Source: Apodospora peruviana
Taxonomy: Eukaryota > Ascomycota > Sordariomycetes > Sordariales > Lasiosphaeriaceae
Length of the DNA stretch: 64,000 nt
NCBI GenBank assembly: GCA_033439685.1
Contig: JAUEDM010000006.1
Location: 1,426,001-1,490,000, forward strand
Reading direction: 5' to 3'
Under the pieces are notes generated by a model. That model worked only from the letters and a program-made list of their open reading frames with translations, was not told where the DNA came from and made no database searches. The translations under genes and the position numbers were made by a program. Shown here in pieces: positions 46,136 through 58,000 of the stretch; the stretch's first letter is position 1, and the number at the start of each line of letters is the position of its first letter.

Positions 46136-49100
46136 TATGATTGTAAACAACAATGCGACACAGTCTAACTGAGGAGGGCGAATTATTCTTCTGGTGGACG
46201 TCAAAATCCAGAAAGGCGATGGGTTAGGTGGATAGTTTTGGGTTTATGTGAGCGAAAGTGGGCGTTGCGGTATTAAACCCAGGTTTTCGAAACAATAACA
46301 AGACCTAACCGGGGCTTTTGGCGTAAATCGGCAAAGTCAATGCTGCTGGAGCAAGGCGGAAGGAAAGCTTAAGATTTCGTCGAAGTGGAATGGAATATCG
46401 TTTGGTCGTTGGATGGCGATGTGAAGGTTTTGGGCGAGGTTGGTTGTTGAAGGTAAAGGTCAGGTAATTGAAAGAGACGGGAGGAAGAGGGAGGGACAAG
46501 AGACAAGTCAGGATGGCAATCGGAGACGGAACAGGCGAAGAAGGGTTGAAGGGTGGGACAGCGACGAGATGGAGGGCGGATGGGGGGGCGCTACCGGGGT
46601 CTCATGTGCGAGAGAGGCAGGACTCCCAGTCTCCAGAGTCCACGCAGACTGGAGACTCAACAAGACTGGCCACTGCCAGAGTACGGATGCACTGGCCACT
46701 CAGGACGGCGCAGGACGGGTGGCAAGACCTCGCAAGATGAGCGTCAAGAGTGGAGCCCGCATGGCGGCATGTCGCATGCCATTGGGTGCGCAATATGGAT
46801 CTAGACAAGAACGGACTAGTCGGGCTTTGCTGTTGTGTGCAATTTTGGCTGGCGTTGCCTGCCCTTCCCTGCCCTTTCCCTGCCTGCGCACCCAGTGCCG
46901 GAAACGGACTCGAGACAGTGTGGCTCCTCTCGACTCCACACCTCTCGCAGCCCTCCGTCCTCACTCGTTGACCGCCAACCCAGTGTGAAACACAACTCTA
47001 CGCACTTTGCACAGCTGACGGCGCCCGCCCGAGCCCTCGCGTGCCTCGCCCTTCTTTCTCCTGTCGTCTGCCCACGCCCACATTCCATACCCACCACATC
47101 CGACCGAGCTGTCCTCCCCAAAAATCGTCTCCCGACACACAGTCTGCCATCTCGACAGTGCACACAGTATATTTTCTTTCACTCCATCCCAACATCTATC
47201 ACCACCGTTCTTTTTTGTGGAGAATCTTAATTGAACACCGTCTTTTTTCCAGCAATTTGCTTCGTTTCCCTCTCGGCTGACCTTAGGGCTAGGCAGAGTG
47301 GAGGATGGCGGACATCAAGGTTCGAGCAGGCAGAAAAAGGAGAACGACAGCACGCCGGCAATGCCGGTTTCTTTTCTTCCGGTCCACGGAGGTAAGTCGG
47401 TCTCTCCATTCATCTTTTGCCATCGTCTTGTCTACTGTGTGTCCGTCTGCCGGCTGGCTCGTGACGGCCAATACCAATAGTGGTGGTCCAGGTCACGAGA
47501 GCGCCGCAGTGAAACCGTCGTGCGCTGCCTTTTGGGTTTGGATCTGCCAGTCAAGCGGGGGTGGGAAGAGAGGGCCGCTCCTCCTGTGAGTGATGACCAC
47601 AGGTCAAGGCCCAGCTGGCGGTAGCAGCCAGTGGCAGCCAAGTCTCTGCCTGGCTCGATGAAACTGGCGCTGGGTGCAACGGACCTGGACCATGTCCGTT
47701 ATTACCCATCTGCTGCAGGCGGTTGGGGAATTGCATAATTGAGTGCAGGGCAGCGGCCTGAGTGGTCAGGCCATTGGAAGATCAGTCCGCTTCTTTTACA
47801 GCCTTGTGGCGAAGGCGTCCCGTCAGCACGCTTTGACTGGCTGCCACCGTCGGTAAAACACCCTCGAGGCCGTCCCAGACCATCCGACCGCAACTGGCTC
47901 TGTCTCTGCTCACCCAAACGGAGCCGAGCCTAGTCTTGTGTAAAGCGAAACTGGTGGAGGGCAACACAACATGTGGAGGGGCGGGACCACGGTGCACTGC
48001 TTTTGGTCGCACTGAGAGCTTGTGTAGCTCTCGTCTTTGTGAGCCCGTCTTGGTGTGGCTGGGGAAATACCCCTAGCTTTCGCCTACGGAATATAGTGAC
48101 AGCTTCTGGTTCCTGGGTTCACCAACCCTTCTCGATCGATGAGGCAGATTGAACAACGCTACACTACCCAATTGACACCCTGGCAATCAAAAAGGCTGGG
48201 CCCCCGTAGATCCGGCAGGAAGTTGGAGAATTGGATCAACGCCATCCGTCATCGAACCAAGGGATGGCCGATGGAGACAAGCAAGACAACCTTGAGCGAA
48301 AGAAGCTGCCAGCGGGAGAAGTCGTCCAAAGAGATTGCCACCGACGGCGCCGTGAGGTGACACTGGCGTCAGAACCTTCATCCCAAGAACTGTTTGCTGC
48401 GAACTACCCAAACTCCCAATTGTATCGCCTGCTCAGCCCGACCTGCATACAGGCACGGCACTCCGAGTCTGCAACTATGTAGGAGAGACCGGTGCCAGTC
48501 CTGCAATGGCTGCCAACCTGCCTCGCCTGCAAGCTGCACAGCAGCAGTTTGGTTCGACCGGGCATCTATCGACTGACTGGGACAGATAATTGGCATGCCC
48601 CAGCAGCCGCCTTGTGTGCGCCTGCCACTATCTATCAAAACGAGGGGTGATTTATCTCGGGCATGACGAGACCAAATCGCAGGATCTCGTGTCATCAGCC
48701 GGTCCCGCTCGACGCTACGGTGGTACCGGGCATAGGCGGTATGGACAGCGTCTAGGGTGCGACGAAAGGACTAGGGCATTCAGCCGGATGTCGAAGTGGG
48801 ATGATGCCAGAGCATTCCACCCCATTGACGACGATGATGTGTGTGGTCATTTGAAGCTGGTGATACCCGTTATGAGGATCGTTTGACCTGCTCTCGAGTT
48901 GCATACCGCTTCCGCCGCAGACGAGATGGAAACCCCCACTGCGCCAGCCCAAGAGCGGGGTGACGAAAGGGGCAAATTGGCTGCTCTGTTTCGATAGTCA
49001 TCGACCTCATCATCGTGGACCCCTCCATCATCGATTGCGCCTCTGTCTCGAAAGACACAAAAGACATCCAGAGCAACCTCAATTGGGGCCATTTGTTCAA

Positions 49101-52100
49101 GATGTCATGCCTATTCTTCCGACGATCTACGGGTTACCTCTGACGGATATTCACCCACTTTTCCCCAGCCCAGAGCGAAGCGAGCGCTGCAGCGGCGTGT
49201 GAGCGGCGGCTATGGCTGGCAGGACGCACAGAGTTGACTTGCGGCCGAGGCGGGGAAGCACCAAAGCCAGCCCAAATGCTATTTTAGTCGAATCCAGTTG
49301 TCGACCAAGCAAAACCGTCGATGGACGATTTGCCCGCCTTCGGAGATCTGACAAGAAAGAGGGGCAGCAGTTGAAATCCAGGATTCTCGAGCAATAAGAT
49401 GCACAACTGGTTGCATCTGCATTTCTTCCCCCTTGCTTACAGATGGCCTGCCTGCTGTCCGTGTTTCCTCTTCCCGAAGAAGACGATAAAATAGGGGAGG
49501 AAGACGGCCCGGCAGGGTGGAGGAGTTTCATTCGGAGACTCTTGAAACTTGAGAAACCGACCCCCGCCATATAAAACGAGCAGACATAGCCTTGAGGAGA
49601 GTGTTTGATACCCCGTCCTCCACCACAGACCTCAATAACCATATAGGATGCATTGCATGCATTAACGTTATTTAGTAAACCTGGGCTTCAATGCAGATAA
49701 CCTAATTTCAAAAGGTGCAACTTTTAGCGGTTAGTTTTAGTTTGATAGGGTTTCGTTTTTGCCAGCAGTCGACAATAGGAATAGGGGGTTGCATATGGAT
49801 CCGTATCTCGAAATTTGTTCGGTTGTTCGAAACGAGAACTCCTGTCACGATGGAGTTCAAACCCGCCACGGCTGCCATAGCCACCTCCACAGTTCCGTCC
49901 TAGCCGGCGCCTCTCAGTCACCAACAGTGAACAGAGAGAATCCGCGGAGGTTGCGGACAACGCCAAACTACTGATTATCTTTCTGTGGGCTGTGCCGCTG
50001 TCATTTTATTCGGTTTGGGTTGTCCCTGTCACTTGAGAAAACTAGAAACCTCCAAATTCTCAATAACGACGATGTCAGTCAGGAACCTCGATGGAGAATC
50101 AACAAACCCGAGTCAGTTGCAACTTTCTCGGCAGCCAGGCAATGCCAGACCTGCTGGGAACCACTCCGTCGTCTCCCCGCACTGTGAGAGATCGCTGTGG
50201 TGGGGACGGTAGTGTACCGAAGGTGCCGTTTGTTGGAACAAAGGCAAAGCTCCCCCGGTAATTTTTTGCCTTTTTTTTGTGTCGTCTGTGTGCGTGTGTT
50301 CACAGCCTTCTTGCAACCCGTTCGCATGGGTAAACCTGCCAAAGAAGCACGAACCATATCACATGAGAGATGCCAGATCGGGGCGAAGCCATTTTGAGTT
50401 CATGAAAACCTGACCAATCAGTTCGGAGCCAGTTGGGCTGAGGAGATTTTTCCAACAACACTGCCACACCGCTACTTTTGACATTCTCTTTAGGATCTGG
50501 AGCCAATACCGACTCACTAATTACCTTACCCAAGGGAAAGTTTCTGCTTTGCCTGGCCCCGGTTGGTTACATACATACAGTAGCGCAGTGTTGCGGCATG
50601 TATGCATGCATGCATGCCTGCCTTGCTGCCTTGCTGCCTCAAGAAGCTCGTGAGGAGGTCTCCGGCTGCCGAACGAGCAGATGGGGATGCGGATATCCAT
50701 CTCTTCTTTCCTCCCAACGAACCGCGAATCGAATATCGGTATCGGTGAGAGACGTGCGTGCGGCCGCGGTCAGCTTATATTTACATGCGGCACGGTACAT
50801 ACATGCCCGACGGTATGTACGTACCGCGCAAGCAAGCAAGCAAGCAGCAAGCTTCTGCTTTTCTCTCTTTTCTTATGTCCGAACATTCTTCAGACATCTG
50901 GAAAAGTAGTGTGATGAGCGACACACGGTAGTAACCCTGTTGGTGCCGGTAGTGGTGTGGTGTGTGACTCGTTGCTTATGTTGGGTCTGGCCGTCTGACA
51001 CACAACATAGTGATGAACCTCAAGGAGAGAAGCCTTTTGAATCTATCCAGGAATGGAAACCTTCCCAGCAATACCTTCTTTTTTGCGGGGGAGGCTTAAA
51101 CTTCATCACCCAACAGACAGAGACGACCATGTGCGTAATAACGTAAGTCAGCACTGGCCAACCAACGAACCTACCTACTCAACCTGATGGAACTGAATCT
51201 AGGTGAATGGCTCGGAGGTAGGTAGTCCCTTACCTCAAAAGGGGGGGGGCTCTCGCCCCGCTCCACACTACCGTACAATACACCGAAGAGTCGGGAAGGA
51301 TGAATGGAAATCTGCGCGAGGCTACCTACCGAGATACCTATTATTGTCTCACAAGTGAAGGTCCGACTCAGTACCCCCGATGAGGCTCTTCGGTGAAGGT
51401 CAAGGAAGGTGACCCGTCTGCAAGGCTACGACTTCTTTTCGCTTGCTACGTACCCCCAGACAACAGGACCGAATGTTTCCTTTCTAACATGGAGAGGCAC
51501 AAATCGGTCGCAAGCCACCAAGCTAGCAACTACCGACCCACCGGCCAGTGCGGCACGACCTGACCGGGCTGCGCAAACACAAATGGGTGGTATTTTCGTC
51601 CGATACTATGCTGAGACTCGGCAGATGGTATTCGGGTCTCCGGCCGGCTGGGCGCGGCCGCCCCTTTTTGCGGCCATAGCGGCTCATCCCAGAGAAGTGG
51701 GGCCGGGCCCGGACACCTGGTCTGTTTGGCTGCCGGAGAGCCGCATGCGATGCCTACATCTGAGTGGCGTTTGTTTTTTTGGCAAACAAATAAATGATCT
51801 CCAGGTACCTTCCCCTCGATATGCTCGAGTTCCGCAATCAGGTCCATTATACTATGATTCGACAAGGTATTCTGCGTGTGAGTAATGCCTTTGGAACGGT
51901 AGGTTGTTTGGCTGGTACAATCTTCATGTCCATGCCCGGCCTTTGGTTTGGCGATTCAGCTTCAGGTGTCTGTTCGGTGGGTTAACGGACATGTCAGCTT
52001 TAGCGGCGACTATAGTAACGGTGTTGATATCTGTCCGGCGTCAGCAAGACAGACAGCTTTGTTCTCCGAAATGTGGAAGCGTGCCTCAAAGATAGACCAT

Positions 52101-53044
52101 TTCGCCTTCGAGGCCTTGAAAGGTTGACAGTATCTGTATCAACTTGACAAAATTTCATCCGGTCTGGTTTGATCTGTCCCCATCACCTGCCATCATCCCT
52201 TTCCCCACAGAATGAGAGCATTCTTTAATGAACGCAGCGATGCGAGCTTCGTCATGATCTGTTTGGAGCCGGAATACCGGTATATACACCTCGGATCCAT
52301 CCGATGTTGTCAAGATCTTCATCGACGCAGACTTGGTTTCTGTGATGCATCGTTGGTAGAGGTTCCACTTGCAACCTAGTGCACCTTGGTAGATTTGTTT
52401 GTCGAACAACGTCAGAGTCTCCGCATCTTTTCATGTGCCGGCGACTGCCGAGGCGGGCAGGCGAAACGTTTGTTAGCAATAGCTCCGGACGAAAGGCGGA
52501 CGAGAGGTCGAAATGGGAGCAAACGAGGCTCAACTACAGAAAACAAAAACGGAATAAAATCAACACTTCACAAAATCGTGTTTCAAGTCGTAGCAATTAT
52601 CAAAGACAAAGTATGGGAAAGTGGAAATTTGCAACTGCTTGTATAATATAATATGTGAAGATCATCATCATTCCTTCTTTTGCATTGCGAGTGTGAGTGA
52701 AATTGGAGACCGCGGTTGATGGTGACGTCACTGCTCCCGCCCAAGCGCCTCAACACCACCAAGGACTTGCTTCTTTCCTTCCCTTTTATCTCCCTCCTCA
52801 CACCCTCCAGAAACTTCCGGTGCCATTGCCCAATCGTCAATCAAAACAGTGCTCACTTTTTTAATTCTTTCGTCGTTACCTGAACTTCCCTTTTCCAAAC
52901 GACAACAACCCAATTAATTGATCGATCTCTCTCACGACTTACACGGTGTCACGACGTCATCATCTCTCACTGCTCTATCACTAAGAGCAGTAAATTACCT
53001 ACCTACATTACCTACCCCCACAACCACACAAACAAACAACCATC
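46136..53044. other. 6.9-kb gene-poor region
   Basis: Between divergent genes at 46135 (minus) and 53045 (plus). Base composition is balanced, with no AT-rich RIP-like island and no transposon domain. Many open frames of 60-160 aa exist on both strands, but none shows recognisable domains or splice-supported extension. A perfect inverted repeat AGTCTCCAG/CTGGAGACT lies at 46628-46636/46649-46657. Short GCAT, CAAG and CTAC microsatellite-like runs occur near 50600, 50830 and 51170. Confidence 0.5.
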
Positions 53045-53477
53045 ATGTCGTCCTCTCGCATCCTCTCAGTAGCAGCGCGCACCACCACCCGCGCCCCTAT
53101 CTCCAGACAGACACCCGCCGTCTTCTTCTCGAGACCCCTCTCCCAGACAGCAGCCCGATCCCTAAAGGAGACCCACAGCGGTATGTTAAATGCCGTGACC
53201 ACTTCTTCAGAGAACAGAACCTAACATATTGAGATGACCAGGCGATCCCAAGCCAGAGGAATTCGATAAGCACAAGCAGGACTCGGTAAACAAGGCCAAG
53301 TCGGGCAAGGGCCACTGGAAGCCTGAGCTGGCCTCCAACAGCGAGGAGAGCATCAAGGCCGACCGCATGGGCCCCGGAGAGGCGGGCGAGGCCGCCATGC
53401 GCCGCCTGCAGGACCGGACCAAGGAGGCCGCTGAGGAGGTCTCGAAGCACGGCACCAGCATGCGTGACGGCTTGTGA
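53045..53477 (+). CDS. Small mitochondrial protein, hydrophilic, unknown function
   Basis: Exon 1 53045-53180, intron 53181-53241 (GTATGT...CTAAC...CCAG, 61 nt), exon 2 53242-53477; 372 nt, 123 aa. The N-terminal ~40 residues are a classical mitochondrial presequence: Arg/Ser/Ala/Thr-rich without acidic residues (SSSRILSVAARTTTRAP). The mature part is extremely hydrophilic (DPKPEEFDKHKQDSVNKAKS, HWKPELASNSEESIKAD, RRLQDRTKEAAEEVSKHG), resembling small LEA-like proteins widespread in ascomycetes. A stress-protective matrix role is speculation. The 3' end is convergent with the JmjC gene, 1.5 kb away. Confidence 0.82.
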
Positions 53478-55026
53478 GCAAATATACCCGCCTGATTGCT
53501 TCACGCGCGCGAGAATATTTTCATCTCAAGCCAAGTTTGCTTTGCTACTACTCCCATCGCATCATCAATTATATGACCTTATTTGCCCGGGATTATCTTT
53601 GACATGAGAGCTTACTGGTTGCAATTAGTTGAACGATGACCAACCAGAAGAATTCCCATTATGACTGGTGGCGCGCGTAGCAGACAAGAGAGACTTGGGA
53701 ACTTTGACGGCGACGGTGGGAAAGCTGCGGCTGAGTGAGGGTCGACATCAAATAGACATTGGGCAAACCTTCTTTGGGGAATGCTGGCAGGCAGGTTTAT
53801 TAGTCAAGCCAGATATCAAGTTGCTAACAAAACCTGATTGTTAAGTGTGGTTCATGACGTTAAGTTTTTTCCCCCCCTTTTCCTTGCATGTATTGTACAA
53901 AGAGCAGACATCACGCAAATTGCATCCATCATCTTCATGACGGCGACAATCATGGCGTTCAGACCACGCGAGCATTTGATGTCAGTCAATACTTGTCACT
54001 GTATGTAATTCCGTCTTTCGGTACATAGATTAAGTCCTCGGCGGACGGATTGGATGGTAATATTCGTGTTATTGCTACCAGGTATTGACGAAGTGACTTT
54101 AGGTGTGCGTATGACTTTTCTGGATGTAGCCTACCTATGCAGATACACTCAATCACAAAGCAAAGCTTTGACGTCGGTTACAATAGATATATAAAAATAG
54201 ACGGAGGGAGACCGTGACAATTGTTGCAAGTTCTTATATCCGTCATCTAGCTATCAAACAAGTGCTGATCATTTGCTCTCTGTCTGTGTTTGCATGTTTT
54301 GTGTACTTGGGATACATACACCAACCAAGAAGCCCCTATATTCATCACAGGGCAGACACAATCATAGCAAATTCTTATAGTCGTATTCCAGCTATCAAGC
54401 AAGTGCTACCTAGCAGCTGTCTGTCTGTTTTTGCGTGTTCCGTTGTTTGTTCTTGGGATATATAACCACCAAAAAACTGAGAAGCAAACCATGCCTCTAT
54501 ATTCGTCACAAGAGAGACAAACCCATAGCAAGTTCTTATTTTCGTCTTCCAGTTATCAAACAAGTGCTACCTATTTGCTGTCTGTCTGTCTGTCTGTCCG
54601 TCTGTCCGTCTTTGCATGTTCGTTGTTCTTGGCATAGACACCAACCAACGAGACTTGAATTACATGTGTTGCGGAAAGAAAGAAAAAACCAAAGTAGAGA
54701 AATACTAGAAATTTCAGCAAAAATAAACAGCAAATTTTCAGCTCCGAGGGGGGGTATCTCATAGCAACAATACATTTCAAACTCCGCCAATCCCACTCAT
54801 ACTCGTGCCCATCAATCGATATCTCCCGTCTGTCTCACAGCTCACGCATCACAGACTTGCGCTTCCTTCCCAGCGAACAACAGCAAAGAAGATAGAAATC
54901 TGTCACCGTTCCTGCTATATTTCGCGCTTTAAGGCTCCAGAAAAGGGAAACTACCACTGTCCCCGAAATAGACCTTTCCGGCCTAAACAAAGCAGCTAGA
55001 GTAGATATGCAGGATACCATGCTGGA
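53478..55026. other. Convergent intergenic region
   Basis: About 1.55 kb containing a three-unit repeat (separate entry). No gene is recognised. Confidence 0.5.
54213..54650 (+). repeat. Degenerate ~145-bp direct repeat, three units
   Basis: Units start near 54213, 54358 and 54514. Each contains (g)CAA(g/a)TTCTTAT(a/t)(t/g)(c/t)CGT..TC.AG(c/t)TATCAA(a/g)CAAGTGCT, followed by a CTGTCTGT run, TT(t)GC(a/g)TGTT and (c)TTGG.ATA. Units 1 and 2 are followed by a CCTCTATATTC(g)TCAC-like segment. The third unit has an expanded CTGT/CCGT tract at about 54580-54612. Confidence 0.85.
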
Positions 55027-58000
55027 TTAGGACATACCACGCCTAGCGACTCCCCTCCCTCGTCCCCTACCACCGCGACCACCGCCCCGTCCACGACTAC
55101 CACGGAAAGCCATCCCAGTTCCTCTTGAGCTAGCCGCCGCCGGTGGTGCTGCTGCCCTCCTCTTGGGTTCAGCAGGGATATCTTCATCGTCCGAGTCATC
55201 CGAGCCGCTGGAGACGTCATCACCACCGGCAGACGCCGCCGACTCATCGTCTGATTCTGAATAGTCCTCCTCCTCGGAGTCCATGAGCCTGACGATGGTC
55301 GGGCCCGCTGGAGCCTTTGGCTGCGGGGGTGGACTTGGCGAACGAGCTGCTGCTGATGGCGTGGGCGACTGTACCGGGCTCGGTGACTGTGCTGGAGTTG
55401 GAGATGCCGGAGTAGGTGATGCCGGCGTAGGGGAAGCAGCAGGCGTAGGGCTACGCGCTGGAGATGAAGCCGAGACGGGAACAACAACCGACTCTGCCCG
55501 GTTGGCAGCAGGGGCTGGAAGGTCCCTAAAGGGATCTTCGTCGCCATCGATTTGAATGGCAGCCTCGTCTTCTTCCGAAATAGACTCTTCCTCGGCGGCA
55601 GGGTTGAAGTCTTCGTCCTCCTCGGCGCTCTTCGGTTCCTTTCGAGCCGCTGGCGGCCGGCCACGTCGGCCCGGTTTCTTAGCAGCTCCCGCCTCTTTTT
55701 TATTACTAGCAGGAGCCTCGTCAGTTGCGGCAGGTGAACCACTCTTATCTCCATTTTCGGCTGCCGATGTTGCCGCCGCTTGCGACTCCCGCTTCTTTTG
55801 CCCAATCTTAAACTTCTTGCCCTTCAGCCTCATACGTTCCGCCATGGACAAAAGCGGTGCTGATTCAAGCTCGATAGATACCTGAACAGTCTGGGGCTGA
55901 GTCTGGGCCTGAGAACGTGGCGGACGGCCTCGCCTCTTGGAACCCGGTTGAGGACTTTGTTCTGCACGGTCAATAACCTCGCCATTTTCGTCAAAGCCGT
56001 CAAGTTGCTGAGCGAGTTGTGCGTCAAGGTTAAGATCTTCCTCATCTTCATCGGCACTGATAGCCTTCGCTAGCGATGAGCGTGGCGGTCTGCCTCGTCG
56101 CTTCCCTGTGCCTTGAGGAGTCCCTGAATTAGTTGTAGGACGCGATGAATCGCCCTCCGATCTTCGTGGCCGGCCGGGAGGCCGACCGCGTCGCTTCTGT
56201 TGGGAGGCCGGGGTTGCTTTGGCTCCCTCGGAGGCATCGTCAGCAGTACGGGTAATCGCTTGAATGGCTGCCGAAGCCAGGTCTAGCGGGTCTTTGGCAG
56301 TGTTCTCAGGGTTGAATTCCGTAATACCCTCGGGAGGTCGTTGCGACCGGGGAATGAGTACATCGTTGAATTCTTCTTCGCCAATCTCCGGATCCAAGTA
56401 CGAAGTCTTAGGTCGTGCATGACGAAGAGCGGGACGGTTTGGAGAATACGGACGGTGCTCATCCGGCGCTCTTGCGTCCTCAGCTGATTGGGCGGCTTCG
56501 GCTTCAGCTGAGCCGCCGTTCTCAGGATTAGCAGGTGCATCGTCGTCGTCTCCTGGCACGTCCATCATGGTCTCATCACCACCGAATAAGGCAGGGTCCA
56601 TGTTGTCAAGGGCGTCTTGTTGGGCATCGCGCGGACCGCCGCTGTCAAGCCTAGCCCGCTTCCTGTGGTGAGTTCTAGGCGCCGCAAAGTCGGGGTCATT
56701 ATCTTCCTCCTGTCGAGCGCGTCGCTTGGCGTAACGAAGCTGCTTTTTAAAGTACTCGGACATCATCTCTGGCTCCTCTTCGACGACTAAGGACTCGGCC
56801 GTAGGCATTTGGTAAGGGTCAAAGAGAATCTTATCGGGGCTATCATCCTGTTCGTAGTAGCCCATTCCAAGCATGCGTTCATGACCAAGTATCGACGGGT
56901 CTGGATAGGAAGACTGATCCTGGCTGACAGACATATCTGCCTCGGGAACTCTCGCATGTTCGTCAGTCTGCTGGAGGTCGTGAGCGGCGGAGCCGTTCGT
57001 CGCATATTCTCCCATCGGGTGGCCGAGAACCTCGCTCTGGTCGCCGTAGCCATGAGCTACAGACTCTTTCATAGCAGCGTCCATGCTCTCAGCAAGCTCT
57101 CCATCGGGTAAGGCAGGTACCTCGTGAGCTAGATCGGCCCCCTTTGCCTTCTCTGCCTCGGCCGCTTGTTGCAATTTCTGCATTCGTTTGCTTGACAGAC
57201 TACGACTCTCGTCGCCTACGTTCTTGAGCCATGCTAGATTGTGTACCTTGAAATCAATCAATGACTCGACACTGCGGTCGTCGGCAATGGGCCGAGTGTC
57301 GTGTCCAAGAAGTGTGTTCTTAGGAACGTAGGGTACGCTGCCATTCGCAGCCCGACGGCACGAACCGCAGTTGCAGTTTTTGAGACACCTCGGACACTGC
57401 CACCGCTCATCCTGCATAACGACTTGAGGTATTTGATCGAATGCTCGGTAAAGCACACCATAGCAGTAAGCTTCGGTGCAACCTGGAGTCGAGCAGAAGG
57501 CGAGCTTGTAGGTGTAGTCTTTGTGGCAACAGACGTGGCAACGATAAACATCACCCTTCTTCAGTCTGCGCTTCTTCTTCTTCTTCTTCTTCTTCTTCGG
57601 TCGTCCGTTGTCGTCGACTTCGGGTTCCGACTCTGGCTCCGGTTCCGATGGCTGATCAACTTTGCTCAGGTCCTTCCAAGGCCGTCTGCGAAGCTGTTCC
57701 TGACAGATTTGTGCTACGGACTTCTTGCCAAACTTCTTTCTTGCCAGCTCGAGTGGTAGTGGGGACGTGTCAAAGTCGATGAAGCCGTCATTCTTGATGA
57801 TCAAGGCACGCCAGTCCTCGTACCGATCCACCAAGTCAGCCCAGTGCCATTGCTCACACCAGTTGAGGTTTGAAATGCAAAAGCAGGACCGGCCCATGGC
57901 GTAACATTCCATGCAGATGTCGTAGGTGTCCTCGTCGCCGTTAACAAGTTGCCGGACGCAGTGCTTGCAAGTAAGAAAGCGGTTGAAAATGTTAGCCCGG

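Noticed and set aside
46628..46657. Perfect 9-bp inverted repeat, possible terminator or mobile-element end
   Set aside because: No Pol III gene, T-tract, target duplication or element body nearby; such short inverted repeats arise by chance in several kilobases.
51409..51885. 158-aa open frame in the gene-poor region
   Set aside because: Longest there, but no domain, no splice extension and no protein-like repeat; the length is within chance for this base composition.
52155..52415. Minus-strand frame of about 85 aa that reads fairly protein-like (KILTTSDGSEVYIPVFRLQ)
   Set aside because: It has no ATG, upstream stops are close, and no convincing upstream exon was found. It could be a remnant, but support is too thin.
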